Assembly (NCBI GenBank): GCA_016714765.1 | Contig: JADKCF010000002.1 | Location: 62,001 to 126,000 of the forward strand | Direction: 5' to 3' | Length of the DNA stretch: 64,000 nucleotides | DNA from: Saprospiraceae bacterium | GTDB lineage: Bacteria > Bacteroidota > Bacteroidia > Chitinophagales > Saprospiraceae | Shown here: in pieces, positions 26,147 through 34,862 of the stretch | How the letters are laid out: every line of letters starts with the position of its first letter | Numbering within the stretch: position 1 is the stretch's first letter | Made by a program: the position numbers and the translations under genes | Notes under the pieces: model-generated | What the model was told of the DNA's origin: nothing | The model's input: the letters and a program-made list of their open reading frames with translations, nothing else | The model's database searches: none

Positions 26147-28095
26147 ACCGGTATTGTTGCTGCTAGTGGTGAGGATAAATTCCTGACCCGGATTGGTATC
26201 CAGATCTGTCTCGTAGTTACCCCCTGACTACCTACGATACCTACTTCGTCGAATGCCTTGGCTGCAGCATTAGCTTCTGTGGCTCCGTACAGGTCAGTTG
26301 CAGCTTTGATGACTGCTATTCTGCAATCTACAAATTGGGAAGATTTAGTAAGGTAGTTGGTTAGTGCCCGATAATACACTTTTTCAGCTTTATCTTTGCC
26401 TATAGCAGTGGCAAATTTAAAAAATGCAAAATTGGGGATGCCACTGTTGATATGCACACCACCATTATCTTCAGTACCGATGTACTTTTCAGAGACGAGT
26501 CTTGGCTGCCAGCCTTTGTTGAAATCTTTGAAAGCAGCACCGTTGTGCGGGTCTTCCAGGCTCCTGAGGGCTCCTGATGGGAAAGCTGATGTCTTGACAA
26601 CATCTTCGCCTATTTTCCAGTCATCCCTGTCTATCATTGCTCCGAAGACATCCGCAAAGGACTCATTGAGTGCACCTGACTCACCTTCGTATTCCAGATT
26701 GGCTGTACTTTGTACCACGCCGTGTGTCATCTCATGACCGGCCACATCCAGACCTTTGGCTAATGGCTGAAAAGCATTGTCCCCATTTCCGTAAAACATG
26801 GCCTGACCATTCCAAAATGCATTGCCCATTGATGACCCATCATCATCTGCGACATTGATAAGGGAGACAATATTTCCTCCCGAACCATTGATGGATTTTC
26901 TGTTATGAGTGTTTCTGTAATACTCATAGGCTTTTCCACCATTATAATGAGCGGATACTGCTGTCTTGTTATTCCAAATATTGTTTACGGATGTTACGTG
27001 GTCATAGTTAAAATTGCTTTTGGAAGGAGATGTATTAAAAGCATCTATGGTCCAGATGACACCTTCAGGATCATCTGGTAACTTGGAAGGAGCAGAAGAA
27101 AACATATCTCTCGAACCATCGATCAAAAAATATTTATTTTGATTACTTATTTCATAGGTATTGATCAGACGATTGATATTAAAGAGGTCTACCGCATTAG
27201 CAGTAGATTTGCCATCAAGCAATTTTAATTCTTCAGCATTTGTAACCGTTGCACCGTCAGGACATTTTTCTCCATTGGTGTGATGATGATGAAATTTACA
27301 GATACTTTGGTACTTATGTATAAGTACACCTGTATTTGCATTGATGAAATATTCCCATCTTTCTATCAGGTTTTTGTATGCTGTGATGTGATACGCCAGA
27401 ATGTGCGTGCCTTCATAAGGATAAATGACCAGATTGGTAACCGGAGTCATGTCTCCTGCAGCTTTGATTTCATGATCATAATTTATCATTTCGCCCAAAT
27501 CAGTAACTGTAACATGCACTGCCTCTTCTGTTTTGAGTGATGGTAATACAGATTCCATCTTGATCGTAGGAAAATATGTGCCGTTCAGAAAATTAAATCT
27601 ATTGGACTCACCATGGATAATGACTTCTGCACCATACACCGGCACCCCTTTGACATGTTGTTGTAATCTTACATGGGTCATATGGAGAGCATCCGTTTCG
27701 GTACGGCTGATAACAAATTCTTCTGAAGGGGCTTCTATTTTCATCATAGATGCTGCTGCATCCAGGTATTCGAAAACAAGGTTTTCTGTTGTGCCGCCAC
27801 GACTCCCTGCATTTGTCAACGTACCTTCTATGTATGCAGGAACTTTTCTTTCATTGATGACACCTGGTTTTAAACCAGATTTTAAAGCAGAGACCGCAGA
27901 AACATCTATAGTACTGAATGAGACAGACTTCCGGCTTTCTGTTTCATTGCCATCTTTTTTCAGCGTAATATTGATATCTTCTTTATTTACCTTTGCTTTT
28001 GGATCGAAGATGACTTTTTTAAATTGTGCGTTTGACGTTACAAAAGACGTCAAAATAAAAATGCTAACAGCCAAAAAATTAAATTTCAGATTCAT
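25912..28095 (-). CDS. M4 family (thermolysin-like) metalloprotease, N-terminal and catalytic part, frameshifted near 26222
   Basis: Signal peptide (residues 1-23), a propeptide with FTP/PepSY features (RLQQHVKGVPVYGAEVIIH), then the catalytic domain. Zinc ligands are visible as His454 and His458 in HEMTH with Glu478 in GALNESFADVFG, the thermolysin spacing of 24; the catalytic histidine lies in NGGVHINSGIPNFAFF. Real coding stops matching at about 26225: beyond GIVGSQG the frame gives an unlikely tail up to 25912. Restoring one G in the G5 tract (26220-26224) gives SQGGNYETDLDTNPGQEF and continues into the frame 24983-26219, for about 1,035 residues in total. The product would be a secreted, T9SS-exported protease. 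It follows a lipoprotein gene by three bases. Confidence 0.9.
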   Translation of the reverse strand: MNLKFNFLAVSIFILTSFVTSNAQFKKVIFDPKAKVNKEDINITLKKDGNETESRKSVSFSTIDVSAVSALKSGLKPGVINERKVPAYIEGTLTNAGSRGGTTENLVFEYLDAAASMMKIEAPSEEFVISRTETDALHMTHVRLQQHVKGVPVYGAEVIIHGESNRFNFLNGTYFPTIKMESVLPSLKTEEAVHVTVTDLGEMINYDHEIKAAGDMTPVTNLVIYPYEGTHILAYHITAYKNLIERWEYFINANTGVLIHKYQSICKFHHHHTNGEKCPDGATVTNAEELKLLDGKSTANAVDLFNINRLINTYEISNQNKYFLIDGSRDMFSSAPSKLPDDPEGVIWTIDAFNTSPSKSNFNYDHVTSVNNIWNNKTAVSAHYNGGKAYEYYRNTHNRKSINGSGGNIVSLINVADDDGSSMGNAFWNGQAMFYGNGDNAFQPLAKGLDVAGHEMTHGVVQSTANLEYEGESGALNESFADVFGAMIDRDDWKIGEDVVKTSAFPSGALRSLEDPHNGAAFKDFNKGWQPRLVSEKYIGTEDNGGVHINSGIPNFAFFKFATAIGKDKAEKVYYRALTNYLTKSSQFVDCRIAVIKAATDLYGATEANAAAKAFDEVGIVGSQGVTTRQIWIPIRVRNLSSPLAATIPVCFYTIPMETTWEPYPIQVFCQNPVSQMMVRRLSLSALTKRCIISLLTGLNLLSLHRNRLSKIILCGETLSFQRTDSK

Positions 28096-28098
28096 GGT

Positions 28099-28551
28099 TT
28101 AAGATTTTTGTGAGGATAGATTTATTTTTTTTACAACGTCCATCAAGATGGAATAAAAAGTTTCTACATTTTTGTTTTCAAGTGGATTTTTACCCCATTG
28201 AAGTTTGTAAGTAGTGCCTTTGCTTTGGCTTTCTATAAAGGAATATTTATTACCGGGATCATTCAATTCTATTTTATCTAATCCTAAACCGGTAAAATTT
28301 TGAAAAAGTTGGTTTACAATAGCTTTTGGGGCCATACCGGCTTTTTTGATATCTTCTCCGTCTTTAGTATACAATATGCCATCTTTCGTAAGATAATATT
28401 TGATGACTTTTCCGGTAAATCCTCCACCTGACCCGAAGCTGAAATATTCTTTTTTGGTAGAGGTGGGATCAAATGCTACTTTTGAAGATTTGCAGGACAT
28501 AAGACATGACGTTAGAACCAATAAAATAGGGATAATAAATTGTATTTTCAT
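28099..28551 (-). CDS. Small hypothetical lipoprotein upstream of the M4 protease
   Basis: A 150-residue protein with a lipoprotein signal (IIPILLVLTSCLMSCKSSK; cysteine at 16 or 20). The mature part begins YFSFGSGGGFTGKVIKYYLT and continues with a D-G-x-L-Y pattern, then ends in a helical segment (TFYSILMDVVKKINLSS). I recall similar FGSGGGFTG...YYL lipoproteins in other Bacteroidota, of unknown function. It starts the two-gene unit with the protease, with three bases between stop and start. A role as inhibitor, chaperone or surface partner of the protease is possible but unsupported beyond this linkage. Confidence 0.75.
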   Translation of the reverse strand: MKIQFIIPILLVLTSCLMSCKSSKVAFDPTSTKKEYFSFGSGGGFTGKVIKYYLTKDGILYTKDGEDIKKAGMAPKAIVNQLFQNFTGLGLDKIELNDPGNKYSFIESQSKGTTYKLQWGKNPLENKNVETFYSILMDVVKKINLSSQKS

Positions 28552-28615
28552 TACGAGTTATGTGATATAAATAAAACTAGTCATAATCTGCTGCAATTAT
28601 GACATCAGGCCGTTA

Positions 28616-28623
28616 CAAAAGTA
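28616..28623 (-). promoter_or_regulatory. TAnnTTTG -7 element for the lipoprotein-protease unit
   Basis: On the minus strand TACTTTTG, 64 bases before the lipoprotein start. It lies inside a small palindrome GTTACaaaaGTAAC (28612-28625), which could also be an operator. No -33 TTG was seen. Confidence 0.4.
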
Positions 28624-28669
28624 ACCTTTTTTGATGATTATATGATGAGGTAAGTACAAAATTGTGTTA

Positions 28670-29650
28670 TCAATAATTTCTATATAGGATCTGATTGATA
28701 AACTCTGTCAACCATTCTTTCGAAGAAGGGCTAATGTCACAGGCCAAGAGGTGGGAAACAGAGAGGTCGCGGTATGCTTCTATGACTTGTCGGGAATATT
28801 CTTCGACATTGACATCTTTAAATATTTGGGTAACCGCAATGATTTTTTCTTCATCAGAAATCACCGGGTCTTTATAATAGAAATCATGAAGCACTTTCTT
28901 CTGAGAGGCATCAGCCAGCTCCATTGATTTTAGAAATAGGTATGTTTTTTTATTTTGCAAAATGTCACCACCTATACGCTTTCCCACCACTGACATTTCT
29001 CCGAATGTATCCAAAATATCATCTTGCAGCTGAAAAGCAATCCCGAAGTTTTTTGCAAATTCGTAAAGATGTTGCTGATCAGCAACGGATGCACCACCCA
29101 ACAAAGCACCCATCTGTATGGAAGCCGCCATAAGTACTGAAGTTTTGTTTGTAATCATGTGAAGATACTCGGAGATAGTCACATCTTTTCTTCTTTCAAA
29201 ATCCATATCCAATTGCTGTCCTTCACATACCTCAAATGCCATTTTGTTAAATATATCCAGAAGACTTTTGGACACGACAGCATCTTTATAATTGAGCAGA
29301 TACTGGTAGGATTGGATCATCATGACATCTCCGGAAAGTATAGCTGTATTGGTATTGTATTTCATGTGAACAGTGGGCATCCCCCGACGCAACTCTGCTT
29401 TGTCCATAATATCATCGTGCAGTAGTGTGAAATTATGGAATACTTCCACTGCCATTGCAGCATCCAAAGCAGAATCAATGATAGGATTGTACAAATCACA
29501 CCCCAGTAAAACAAAGACAGGTCTTAGTCTTTTTCCCCCCAAAGATAAAATATAATCTGCAGGCTCGTATAAGTTGACAGGTGTTCTGGTCAGAGGGTTT
29601 GACTTCAGGTGTTGTTCAAAAAGTAAGGTATATTTTTTTATACTTTCCAT
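28670..29650 (-). CDS. Polyprenyl (trans-isoprenyl) diphosphate synthase
   Basis: This 326-residue protein has both aspartate-rich motifs of trans-prenyltransferases: the first in LLHDDIMDKAELRRGMPTVH and the second in FQLQDDILDTFGE, along with GGKRLRPVFVLLG and GQQLDMDFERR. It condenses isopentenyl diphosphate onto allylic primers to make C15-C40 chains for quinones, carotenoids or lipids. Chain length cannot be fixed from sequence alone; the residues before the first motif (AVEVFHNFTLL) suggest a geranylgeranyl or longer product. It is a single gene with its own promoter candidate and no clear operon partner. Confidence 0.92.
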   Translation of the reverse strand: MESIKKYTLLFEQHLKSNPLTRTPVNLYEPADYILSLGGKRLRPVFVLLGCDLYNPIIDSALDAAMAVEVFHNFTLLHDDIMDKAELRRGMPTVHMKYNTNTAILSGDVMMIQSYQYLLNYKDAVVSKSLLDIFNKMAFEVCEGQQLDMDFERRKDVTISEYLHMITNKTSVLMAASIQMGALLGGASVADQQHLYEFAKNFGIAFQLQDDILDTFGEMSVVGKRIGGDILQNKKTYLFLKSMELADASQKKVLHDFYYKDPVISDEEKIIAVTQIFKDVNVEEYSRQVIEAYRDLSVSHLLACDISPSSKEWLTEFINQILYRNY

Positions 29651-29677
29651 ATTACACTAAACTTACAAGATTAGGGA

Positions 29678-29685
29678 CAAAAATA
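29678..29685 (-). promoter_or_regulatory. TAnnTTTG -7 element for the polyprenyl synthase gene
   Basis: TATTTTTG on the minus strand, 27 bases before the start codon at 29650. The -33 element is not clear. Confidence 0.4.
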
Positions 29686-29709
29686 AGGATATAATCATAG
29701 GAGATGAAC

Positions 29710-30402
29710 CTAATTGATGGTAAACCTGATATATTTTATTTTTCGGCCGTCTGCCAGGTGTTCTTTTTCATAATGTGTCTTATATTTTAATTCATCATAA
29801 TCCAGGTCATGGGCATATATGTCATCATTTTTATAGATAATATGAGCTCCTTGATATTGTAAAAGTGTGTCTAAAGTAAAATGATATAGTGTAGGGTCAT
29901 CCGTTTTTAAATGCAAAATAGCACCAGGTTTTATGATTTTTTTGTATTGATCGAGAAACCTTGCTGATGTCAGGCGCTTATTTTCTTTACTTTCTCTCAG
30001 AAAAGGGTCAGGAAAAGTAATCCAGATACCATCCACTTCATTTGTGCCAAAAAACAGAGAGATCTGCTCTATCCTTGTACGCAGAAATGCAGCATTAGTT
30101 AATCCTTTTTCCAGACAATGTGAAGCACCCATCCAGATGCGGGCACCTTTGACGTCTACACCTAAAAAATTTTGGTCGGGATATGCCTGTGCCAGTGCTT
30201 CTGTATACTCACCTCTGCCGCAAGCCAGTTCGAGTATCAGGGGGTTTGAATTTTTATAACAACTTGTCCTCCAGTTTCCTATCATATCTGCCTCTGTGTC
30301 GGCAGAAATAAGTAGTTTTGGAAATTTCGGATCGTAGTTTTCATATACATTGGGATATGACAACAAGTCAGCAAATTTTTTGAGTTTATTTTTTTTACCC
30401 AT
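29710..30402 (-). CDS. trmB: tRNA (guanine-N7-)-methyltransferase
   Basis: A SAM-dependent methyltransferase of the TrmB family: LELACGRGEYTEALAQAYPD (SAM site), NFLGVDVKGARIWMGA, then GIWITFPDPFLRESKENKRL, the family signature around the catalytic aspartate (PDPFxKxxxxxxRL), and FLDQYKKIIKPGA. It methylates G46 in the variable loop of tRNAs. I chose ATG 30402 (MGKKNKLKKFADLL), matching the usual Bacteroidota N-terminus. An upstream ATG at 30444 would overlap the -7 promoter element at 30427-30434, so the shorter form is favoured. Confidence 0.92.
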   Translation of the reverse strand: MGKKNKLKKFADLLSYPNVYENYDPKFPKLLISADTEADMIGNWRTSCYKNSNPLILELACGRGEYTEALAQAYPDQNFLGVDVKGARIWMGASHCLEKGLTNAAFLRTRIEQISLFFGTNEVDGIWITFPDPFLRESKENKRLTSARFLDQYKKIIKPGAILHLKTDDPTLYHFTLDTLLQYQGAHIIYKNDDIYAHDLDYDELKYKTHYEKEHLADGRKIKYIRFTIN

Positions 30403-30426
30403 ACAGATCACTTCTTTTTTGAAAGA

Positions 30427-30434
30427 CAAAACTA
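30427..30434 (-). promoter_or_regulatory. TAnnTTTG -7 element for trmB
   Basis: TAGTTTTG on the minus strand, 24 bases before ATG 30402. Its position supports that start over the ATG at 30444. Confidence 0.4.
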
Positions 30435-30520
30435 CTATTTTCATTCGATAAGGGCCATAAACCTTATTTTTTAACTAAATATTTTACTTTTTGGCAGACG
30501 CGAAACATACAGTTTCATCG

Positions 30521-30549
30521 TTGTATCGTTATCAATTTGTGTATCTTTG
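30521..30549 (+). promoter_or_regulatory. Full Bacteroidota-type promoter (TTG-N18-TATCTTTG)
   Basis: TTG at 30521-30523 and TATCTTTG at 30542-30549 are 18 bases apart, close to the TTG-N19-TAnnTTTG consensus, and lie about 26 bases before ATG 30575. This also argues that the reading frame upstream of 30575 is not translated. Confidence 0.65.
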
Positions 30550-30574
30550 CACTTTTATCAAAAAAATTTATTCA

Positions 30575-31432
30575 ATGATGAGGCATTTATTTTTAATCGT
30601 GGTCTGTTGTGGAGTTGCTTTCGGTATGACAGCACAGAGTTTTGGAATCAGGGCAGGACTAAATTATACTAAATTTTCAGGACCACTGGAATCTGGTGTC
30701 AATGAAAAATATAGCCTTTCCAATGGTTTTCACTTTGGTGTAAACTATGCATACAAAATAGCTGATATTTTTTCTATCAAAGGAGAAGCATTGTACACAC
30801 AGATTGGCAGCAGCTACAATTATGACGGAGACTCTTATTATAAAGTCCCTATTGGTAATGCATTTGTCTACGAAAAAGGAAAATCAACTATCGAAATGAA
30901 GGTTTCGAATGCTTATATCAGTATTCCAGTCACTTTCCAGTGGCAGGCTTCCAAAAAGCTGGAGTTTTATGCCGGTGGGTATGCTTCGTTTCTGATTGGT
31001 CCAAGAGGCAACGGTACCGTTTATTTTGAAAAGGATACAGTGAGCTTGTATTTCAAACAATCTCTCATACATAATTATTCCAAAGATCAGGCAGGGGGTA
31101 TCGCCACCAATACTGCAGGATCTTCAGTATATGTAGATGGTAAAGTAGTGACACTGGCCAGGGATGCTGGAGCTTATTATAATTATCTGGCCAATGAAAA
31201 AGATGGAAACCTGTACAATTCATTTGATGCAGGTCTGACGTTTGGGGCTAATTATTATATAAATAAAGGTTTTTATGTAGGATTTAAATATAATTATGGC
31301 TTACTTGATGTGACAAATAATAAGATGGATCGCATCAGAAAGACGTATGATGAAGCAAATAACAAATCTCTGTTAGCCAGTGATTTTGACCGTAATGTGG
31401 GCTTTGAAGTATCATTTGGTTTCAGGTTTTAA
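30575..31432 (+). CDS. PorT-like outer membrane beta-barrel protein
   Basis: The roughly 286-residue product has a signal peptide (LFLIVVCCGVAFGMTAQ) and then an outer-membrane barrel pattern: FGIRAGLNYTKFSG, alternating aromatic strands such as FSIKGEALYTQIG and FEVSFGFRF with a terminal phenylalanine. Such PorT/OmpW-like small barrels (outer membrane beta-barrel domain, OMP_b-brl) are numerous in Bacteroidota and mostly unassigned. It is preceded by a good promoter and followed 16 bases later by DUF2461 and then cinA, so it could head a three-gene unit. The start is ATG 30575 (a second ATG follows directly). Confidence 0.85.
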   Translation: MMRHLFLIVVCCGVAFGMTAQSFGIRAGLNYTKFSGPLESGVNEKYSLSNGFHFGVNYAYKIADIFSIKGEALYTQIGSSYNYDGDSYYKVPIGNAFVYEKGKSTIEMKVSNAYISIPVTFQWQASKKLEFYAGGYASFLIGPRGNGTVYFEKDTVSLYFKQSLIHNYSKDQAGGIATNTAGSSVYVDGKVVTLARDAGAYYNYLANEKDGNLYNSFDAGLTFGANYYINKGFYVGFKYNYGLLDVTNNKMDRIRKTYDEANNKSLLASDFDRNVGFEVSFGFRF

Positions 31433-31448
31433 AAAAAATTAAAGACCT

Positions 31449-32138
31449 ATGCTACAACAAGAAACGATCGGATTTTTAAAAGAACTCCGTCAAAACAATA
31501 ACAAAGAGTGGTTTGATCAAAACAGAAAAAGATACGAAAAGGTAAAAGCCGATTATCTGGGACTTGCAGGACGATTGCTCGAAGCCATGCAAAAAGAAGA
31601 TCCTACATTGGATGGAGTGACAGCCAAAGAATGTATCTTCAGGATCAACAGGGATATCCGTTTTTCCAATGACAAAACTCCTTATAAAACCAATCTGGGC
31701 ATCGCACTACATCCTGGAAGTAAAAAATTTAATATGGCGGCCTATTATATTCATATTGAGCCGGATGGTCAGTCTTTTGCAGGTGGTGGTATATGGATGC
31801 CGGATACGGCACTACTCAGCAAAATCAGAAAAGAACTACATTATTTTTATTCAGACTTTCAGGAAGTGTTGGCAAATCCGGGGTTTAAAAAAACTTTTAA
31901 AGACCTCAATATAGAAGAGGGGCAAAAACTATCCAGACCTCCTAAGGGTTATGAAGCCAATGACCCAGCCATCGAATACCTAAAACTAAAAAGCTTTACT
32001 GCTTCGGCACCTATTGCAGGAGAATTGCTGACATCTGTCAAGTTAGTACCTCACATTATGGATGTACTAAAAAATATTAAGCCACTCATACATTTTATTA
32101 ACCGCGGGTTGATAAGTGATGAAGAAGGAGGGTTATAA
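31449..32138 (+). CDS. DUF2461 domain-containing protein
   Basis: A 229-residue soluble protein with the DUF2461 (TIGR02453) pattern: ETIGFLKELRQNNNKEWFDQ near the start, IFRINRDIRFSNDKTPYKTN in the middle and YYIHIEPDGQSFAGGGIWMP after it. The function of the family is unknown. The frame is intact, and it lies between the barrel gene (16-base gap) and cinA (10-base gap), suggesting co-transcription. Confidence 0.88.
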   Translation: MLQQETIGFLKELRQNNNKEWFDQNRKRYEKVKADYLGLAGRLLEAMQKEDPTLDGVTAKECIFRINRDIRFSNDKTPYKTNLGIALHPGSKKFNMAAYYIHIEPDGQSFAGGGIWMPDTALLSKIRKELHYFYSDFQEVLANPGFKKTFKDLNIEEGQKLSRPPKGYEANDPAIEYLKLKSFTASAPIAGELLTSVKLVPHIMDVLKNIKPLIHFINRGLISDEEGGL

Positions 32139-32148
32139 TTTTTTTTAA

Positions 32149-33390
32149 ATGAATGCAGCCATTATCACCATAGGCGACGAGATACTAATCGGCCAGGTAG
32201 TCGACACCAATTCAGCATGGCTGGGCCAGCAACTTACTGATATAGGAATATCCGTAAAAAAAACCTGGTCAGTCTCGGACAGCCATGAAGAGATCATTCT
32301 GGCCATCAGGCAGGCGGTCGACGAAGCAGATATTGTATTTATGACAGGTGGTCTGGGACCTACCAAAGATGATATCACAAAAAAAGCATTGGCGGATATT
32401 GCAGGAGTCGGCCTTTATTTTCATGATGAAACCTTCGAGCGGATCAAAACCATGTTTGCCAGACTCGGCAGACCTATGTCCCCACACCACAATGATCAGT
32501 GCCTCATGCCGCAGGGAGCTGAAATACTTAGAAACTCTATGGGGACGGCACCCGGGATGTTGGTCAAAGTGTGTAACAAGCGCATCATATCTATGCCGGG
32601 TGTACCCTATGAGATGAAGGCAATCATGCAGGAAGTGGTCCTTCCGATGCTTTCCAATGATTCCGGATTACAGATTGTCCATCATACGATTCTCACCTGC
32701 GGTGCCGGAGAGACCACTATTGAAAATGAAATTTCGGATATAGTCTCTACTATGCCTGATAACATAGGAATTGCTTATTTGCCAGCTATAGGACAGGTAA
32801 GGCTACGATTGACAGCCAAAGGTAAAAAAGACCAAAATCTGATACAACAAGTAGAGAAGTTTGTAACAAAAATCCAACTAAAAATTCCTGACATCATTTA
32901 TGGTTATGGAGATTCCACCCTACCTTACGAATTACAAAAAATCTGTATTTCGAAAGGTATCACTTTATCCACAGCCGAGAGTTGTACAGGAGGAAATATT
33001 GCAGCCAAAATAGTTGCTGTACCGGGCTCATCAGCTTGTTTTACAGGAAGTATAGTTGCATATTCCAATCAGATCAAGATAAAAACACTTAGTGTTAAAC
33101 CAAAAACATTGGAAACCTTCGGTGCAGTCAGCGAGGAAACTGTCAAAGAGATGGTAGATGGTGTACTTTTACTTTTTGGTACAGAAGTAGCAGTCGCCGT
33201 CTCAGGCATCGCAGGACCGGATGGTGGTAGCCATGAAAAGCCTGTAGGGACAATATGGATATGTGTTGGTAATAAAACCAATAAATCTACTTTTTTGCTT
33301 AAATCAGGGAAGGATAGGTCAAACAACATCGAAGCCGCCTCTGTATATGCAATGATTCAATTACGTAAATTCATTTTAGAACAATACTGA
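32149..33390 (+). CDS. cinA: CinA family nicotinamide mononucleotide deamidase-related protein
   Basis: The 413-residue product has two domains. The N-terminal MoCF-like domain shows GDEILIGQVVDTNSAWLGQQ and FMTGGLGPTKDDITKKALA. The C-terminal CinA amidase domain shows LSTAESCTGGNIAAKIVAVP and AVAVSGIAGPDGGSHEKPVG. The C-terminal domain deamidates nicotinamide mononucleotide, recycling it to the NAD pathway, and the N-terminal one is a COG1058-type pyrophosphatase. The family is also named competence/damage-inducible protein A. Length is normal. NAD-consuming LigA (45289) is in the same window but not linked. Confidence 0.93.
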   Translation: MNAAIITIGDEILIGQVVDTNSAWLGQQLTDIGISVKKTWSVSDSHEEIILAIRQAVDEADIVFMTGGLGPTKDDITKKALADIAGVGLYFHDETFERIKTMFARLGRPMSPHHNDQCLMPQGAEILRNSMGTAPGMLVKVCNKRIISMPGVPYEMKAIMQEVVLPMLSNDSGLQIVHHTILTCGAGETTIENEISDIVSTMPDNIGIAYLPAIGQVRLRLTAKGKKDQNLIQQVEKFVTKIQLKIPDIIYGYGDSTLPYELQKICISKGITLSTAESCTGGNIAAKIVAVPGSSACFTGSIVAYSNQIKIKTLSVKPKTLETFGAVSEETVKEMVDGVLLLFGTEVAVAVSGIAGPDGGSHEKPVGTIWICVGNKTNKSTFLLKSGKDRSNNIEAASVYAMIQLRKFILEQY

Positions 33391-33484
33391 TATAAAAATC
33401 ATCCCACATGTGAAATTTTGGCAACGATTGAATTATGTCAAAAGATTAAACATCTTCTGGTATTCTCATGATGATAAATATTAG

Positions 33485-33492
33485 TAAATTTG
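33485..33492 (+). promoter_or_regulatory. TAnnTTTG -7 element for the E2 gene
   Basis: TAAATTTG followed by CA lies 30 bases before ATG 33523. The -33 region has only TTC at the right distance. Confidence 0.45.
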
Positions 33493-33522
33493 CACCCATA
33501 TATCTAACCCAAACCTAAAAAA

Positions 33523-34860
33523 ATGGCGAAAGTCGAATTGTTAATGCCGAAAATGGGCGAAAGCATCATAGAAGCAACTATCCTTAAATGGATCAAAAAT
33601 GTAGGTGACAAAGTCGCAATGGACGAAACCATACTGGAAATAGCGACAGACAAGGTTGATTCGGAGATACCATCTCCTGTAGATGGAGTGGTTACACAGA
33701 TATTTTTTCCTAATGATAGTGTGGTGGAAGTAGGTAAAGTCATAGCTATCATATCTACAGATGGGGAACACTTAATTTCACCGCCAGCTCCACCAGCATT
33801 ACCCAAAGATGAAGTAATAAAAACAACGCCGGAGGAATCTGTTAGAATACCAACTGTAATAAGTCCAAGTGTGCCAGAGAGGGAGGCTGTCAGTAAGGAG
33901 GAAATAGTTCATGAAGGTCACACAGATGGAGATAAGTTTTACTCGCCACTTGTAAAAAGTATCGCCAAAGAAGAACAAATCAGTAAAACAGAACTCGACC
34001 AGATTCGAGGTACGGGTGCTAATGGCAGAGTGACCAAACAGGATATCCTTTCCTATATTGCATCTGGCAAAAAATCAGCCCCTCAAGCACAAGTCGTAAA
34101 TCTAATAAACGAGACTCCTGTTGCATCACCTTCAGTAAGCATGAAGGCCGGAAATACAGAAATTATAGAGATGGACCGAATGCGAAAGCTGATAGCTGAC
34201 CATATGATCATGTCAAAGCAAACATCAGCACATGTTACCTCGTTTGTAGAGGCAGATGTTACTAACCTGGTACAATGGAGGGAAAAAAATAAAAGAAAGT
34301 TTCAGGAGAAGTACGGTGAAAATATAACTTTTACACCTTTGTTTATAGATGCTGTAGTAAGGGCGATCAAAGATTTTCCAATGATCAATATATCCCTGGA
34401 AGGGAATAAAATCATCATGAAAAAAGATATTAATATCGGTATGGCAGCGGCACTTCCTTCAGGAAATCTTATAGTCCCTGTAGTCAGGAATGCCGACCTT
34501 CTAAATCTTGCCGGACTTACTAAATGCGTCAATGACCTCGCATCACGAGCCAGAGAAAATAAATTAAAACCAGAAGAGATCAAGGACGGCACGTTTACAC
34601 TTACAAATGTAGGCACATTCGGAAATCTGATGGGAACGCCGATTATCAATCAACCTCAGGTGGCCATATTGGCAACAGGAGCAATCAAGAAAAAACCTGC
34701 TGTACTGGAAACAGATTTTGGTGATGTCATTGCTATCAGACAGTTGATGTTTTTATCATTATCATATGACCACAGGATAGTAGACGGGTCCTTAGGAGGG
34801 GCATTTCTTAAAAGAGTGTCGGATTACCTCGAAAAATTTGATGTAAACACAAATATATAA
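33523..34860 (+). CDS. Dihydrolipoamide acyltransferase (E2) of a 2-oxo acid dehydrogenase complex
   Basis: This 445-residue protein has one lipoyl domain (ETILEIATDKVDSEIPSPVD, lipoyl lysine in TDKVD), a linker rich in Pro and charged residues, a peripheral-subunit-binding domain (YSPLVKSIAKEEQISKTELD), and a catalytic domain ending in LSYDHRIVDGSLGGAFLKRV with the catalytic H-R-x-x-D-G. Which complex it serves cannot be fixed: the D-K-V-D lipoyl motif and length suit branched-chain or general 2-oxo acid E2. No E1 or E3 gene is next to it. The following gene starts two bases after the stop. Confidence 0.92.
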   Translation: MAKVELLMPKMGESIIEATILKWIKNVGDKVAMDETILEIATDKVDSEIPSPVDGVVTQIFFPNDSVVEVGKVIAIISTDGEHLISPPAPPALPKDEVIKTTPEESVRIPTVISPSVPEREAVSKEEIVHEGHTDGDKFYSPLVKSIAKEEQISKTELDQIRGTGANGRVTKQDILSYIASGKKSAPQAQVVNLINETPVASPSVSMKAGNTEIIEMDRMRKLIADHMIMSKQTSAHVTSFVEADVTNLVQWREKNKRKFQEKYGENITFTPLFIDAVVRAIKDFPMINISLEGNKIIMKKDINIGMAAALPSGNLIVPVVRNADLLNLAGLTKCVNDLASRARENKLKPEEIKDGTFTLTNVGTFGNLMGTPIINQPQVAILATGAIKKKPAVLETDFGDVIAIRQLMFLSLSYDHRIVDGSLGGAFLKRVSDYLEKFDVNTNI

Positions 34861-34862
34861 TT

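Noticed and set aside
27533..28102. A 189-codon open frame on the plus strand across the M4 protease gene
   Set aside because: It is antisense to the strongly supported protease propeptide and shows no domain pattern or promoter.
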